Below are positions 62,654 to 64,000 of a DNA stretch of 64,000 nt, piece by piece. Location: the NCBI RefSeq assembly GCF_001570545.1, contig NZ_BBXD01000011.1, forward strand, positions 124,001-188,000, in the 5' to 3' direction. The stretch comes from Herbidospora mongoliensis (GTDB lineage: Bacteria > Actinomycetota > Actinomycetes > Streptosporangiales > Streptosporangiaceae). The position numbers and the translations under genes were made by a program. Within the stretch, counting starts at the first letter, position 1. The number at the start of each line of letters is the position of its first letter. Under the pieces are notes generated by a model. The model was not told the origin of the DNA and made no database searches. It saw only the letters and a list, made by a program, of their open reading frames with translations.

Positions 62654-64000
62654 ATGCGGCGGTGGAGCCTGGCGCGGCAGATGTTCGCGCTCCAGATCGT
62701 CGTCGTGGTGGCGACCGTCGCGGCCGGGACCGTGATGGGCGTGCTCCAGACCCGCGACCTGGTGGCGGAGGACGCGACCGCCGTGACCAAGGCGGTCGCG
62801 GTGAGCGTGGCGTCGGCCCCGTCGGTGCTGGCGGCGCTGGGCGGCCCTGACCCGACCGCCCTGCTGCAGCCGTATACCGAGAAGGTGCGTCTGGAGACGG
62901 GGGTGGGCTTCATCACGATCATGAGCCCTTCGGGGATCCGCTACACGCATCCGACCCCCGCGGAGATAGGGCGGCAGTACCTGGGCACCATCCCCGCCGC
63001 CGGGCAGACGGTCAGCGAGACCTACACGGGGACGCTGGGCCCGTCGATGCGCACGATCACACCCGTACAGGATGCTTCGGGTCAGGTCAGAGGCCTGGTG
63101 AGCGCCGGTATAACTGTCGAGAACATCGGCGGCCGCCTCCGGGAGCAACTGGAGGCCGGCGTCCTCGCCGGCCTGCTGGGCCTGGCCGCCGGAACCGCCG
63201 GCACCTACCTGGCCGGCCGCCGCCTCCGCCGCCACACCCACGACCTCGGAACCCAGGAACTGACCTTGATGTACGACTACCACGAGGCGATCCTGCACGC
63301 CGTCCGAGAAGGATTGTTGCTGGTAGACGGCCGGAACGTGCTGACACTGTGCAACGACGGCGCCCGCGAACTCCTCGGCCTTCCACCTGACGCCGAAGGG
63401 AGGCCGGTTGTGGACCTGGGCCTCCCACCCTCCCTCACGGAGTTGTTGTCCTCGGGCGGCGACCGCACCGACGAGATCCACCTGACCGGCGACCGGGTCC
63501 TGCTCGTGAGCGTGGCGGCGGTCCGTTCCGGCACCCGATCCCTCGGCACCGTCGTGACCCTGCGCGACCACACCGAACTCCAGGACGTGACGGGCCAACT
63601 CGACGCCGAACGCGGCTTCGCCGACGCCCTGCGGTCTGCGGCCCACGAGTCGGCCAACCGCCTGCACACCGTGATCACCCTGGTGGAACTGGGCCGCCCC
63701 GAAGAGGCCGTGACCTTCGCGACCGAGGAACTCCAAGCGGCCCAGGAACTCACCGACCGAGTCGTGGCGGCCGTGCGTGAACCGGTGCTGGCGGCGCTGC
63801 TTCTCGGGAAGTCGGCGCAGGCGGCCGAGCGTGGGGTGGAACTGTCAATCAGCCCCGAGAGCGAACTCGACGACGTGGGCCTGGACCCGCATGACCTGGT
63901 GGCCATCCTGGGCAACCTGATCGACAACGCGGTCGACGCGGCAATGGCCGGCGCGCCACCCGCTCGGGTGGAGGTACACGTAGGGGCGTCTGACTCCTCT
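62654..64000 (+). CDS. DcuS/CitA-like sensor histidine kinase (cut by window end)
   Basis: At least 449 residues; ATG after AGAGGTGAAGG. Residues about 9-30 form the first span, followed by a periplasmic-type PDC sensor domain (ITIMSPSGIRYTHPTP), a second span near 165-190, a PAS domain (LLVDGRNVLTLCN), the phospho-acceptor region AAHESANRLHTVITLVELG and the ATPase N-box NLIDNAVDAAM. This order matches DcuS/CitA sensors of C4-dicarboxylates or citrate, fitting the divergent dctA. A response regulator gene is expected just beyond the window. Confidence 0.88.
   Translation, partial: MRRWSLARQMFALQIVVVVATVAAGTVMGVLQTRDLVAEDATAVTKAVAVSVASAPSVLAALGGPDPTALLQPYTEKVRLETGVGFITIMSPSGIRYTHPTPAEIGRQYLGTIPAAGQTVSETYTGTLGPSMRTITPVQDASGQVRGLVSAGITVENIGGRLREQLEAGVLAGLLGLAAGTAGTYLAGRRLRRHTHDLGTQELTLMYDYHEAILHAVREGLLLVDGRNVLTLCNDGARELLGLPPDAEGRPVVDLGLPPSLTELLSSGGDRTDEIHLTGDRVLLVSVAAVRSGTRSLGTVVTLRDHTELQDVTGQLDAERGFADALRSAAHESANRLHTVITLVELGRPEEAVTFATEELQAAQELTDRVVAAVREPVLAALLLGKSAQAAERGVELSISPESELDDVGLDPHDLVAILGNLIDNAVDAAMAGAPPARVEVHVGASDSS

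Overview
The window is high-GC DNA with actinomycete signatures: strong GC bias at third codon positions, frequent GTG and TTG starts, several apparently leaderless genes, many ATGA/GTGA start-stop overlaps, secreted CBM13 glycoside hydrolases, LacI, XRE and LytTR regulators, and an actinomycete-type integrative element with a RepSA-like initiator. A filamentous actinomycete of the Streptosporangiaceae type is the best guess; the genus cannot be fixed by reading alone. No rRNA, tRNA or CRISPR array was seen.

Layout. 1-9.3 kb: partial alpha/beta hydrolase and cholesterol-oxidase-like GMC oxidoreductase, LigD-type polymerase coupled to ribokinase, CbiX-like protein, DUF2203 protein, phosphotransferase-like protein, secreted M6-type metalloprotease. 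9.3-17.3 kb: XRE regulator divergent from an MFS exporter, tandem GNAT protein, LacI regulator next to a secreted GH30-CBM13 enzyme, a secreted beta-helix protein and a secreted ricin-B-like protein. 17.6-22.3 kb: a compact accessory operon (two small proteins, NrtR-type NUDIX regulator, nucleosidase, multi-span membrane protein). The last two proteins share a short VQAG/IHG-type motif resembling RHIM-like bacterial amyloid signalling motifs. This is the best candidate for an undescribed defence or programmed-death system here.

22.3-37.7 kb is mobile and decayed. A 10,035-bp integrative element (27280-37314) with a large serine integrase, a small excisionase-like gene, a rolling-circle RepSA-like initiator, an XRE regulator and small membrane proteins sits inside an aldo/keto reductase gene. 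The two gene halves rejoin in frame at a 6-bp shared core to give an ordinary 324-residue enzyme. The element carries its own aldo/keto reductase and no recognisable TraB/FtsK transfer protein. To its left lie a decayed integrase fragment, a 41-bp copy of the interrupted gene's 5' end and a broken IclR-type gene.

37.8-46.4 kb: cold-shock-like protein, PaaK-like adenylating enzyme, PolX-type polymerase/PHP protein, sulfite-oxidase-family protein, wax ester synthase/DGAT, FtsX-type permease. 46.5-53.8 kb: a galactan-utilisation locus: LacI regulator, three-gene sugar ABC importer, GH42 beta-galactosidase and secreted GH53 galactanase, with two palindromic operators in the divergent promoter. 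53.7-64 kb: DUF998 and TetR genes, then organic-acid uptake: an ActP-like symporter with its DUF485 partner, a second symporter with a small partner, LytTR regulator, LytS-like kinase, DctA, and a divergent DcuS/CitA-like kinase cut by the window end. Crp-like palindromes lie before the ActP operon and between dctA and the kinase. Three copies of an ~75-80-bp intergenic repeat are spread through the window.
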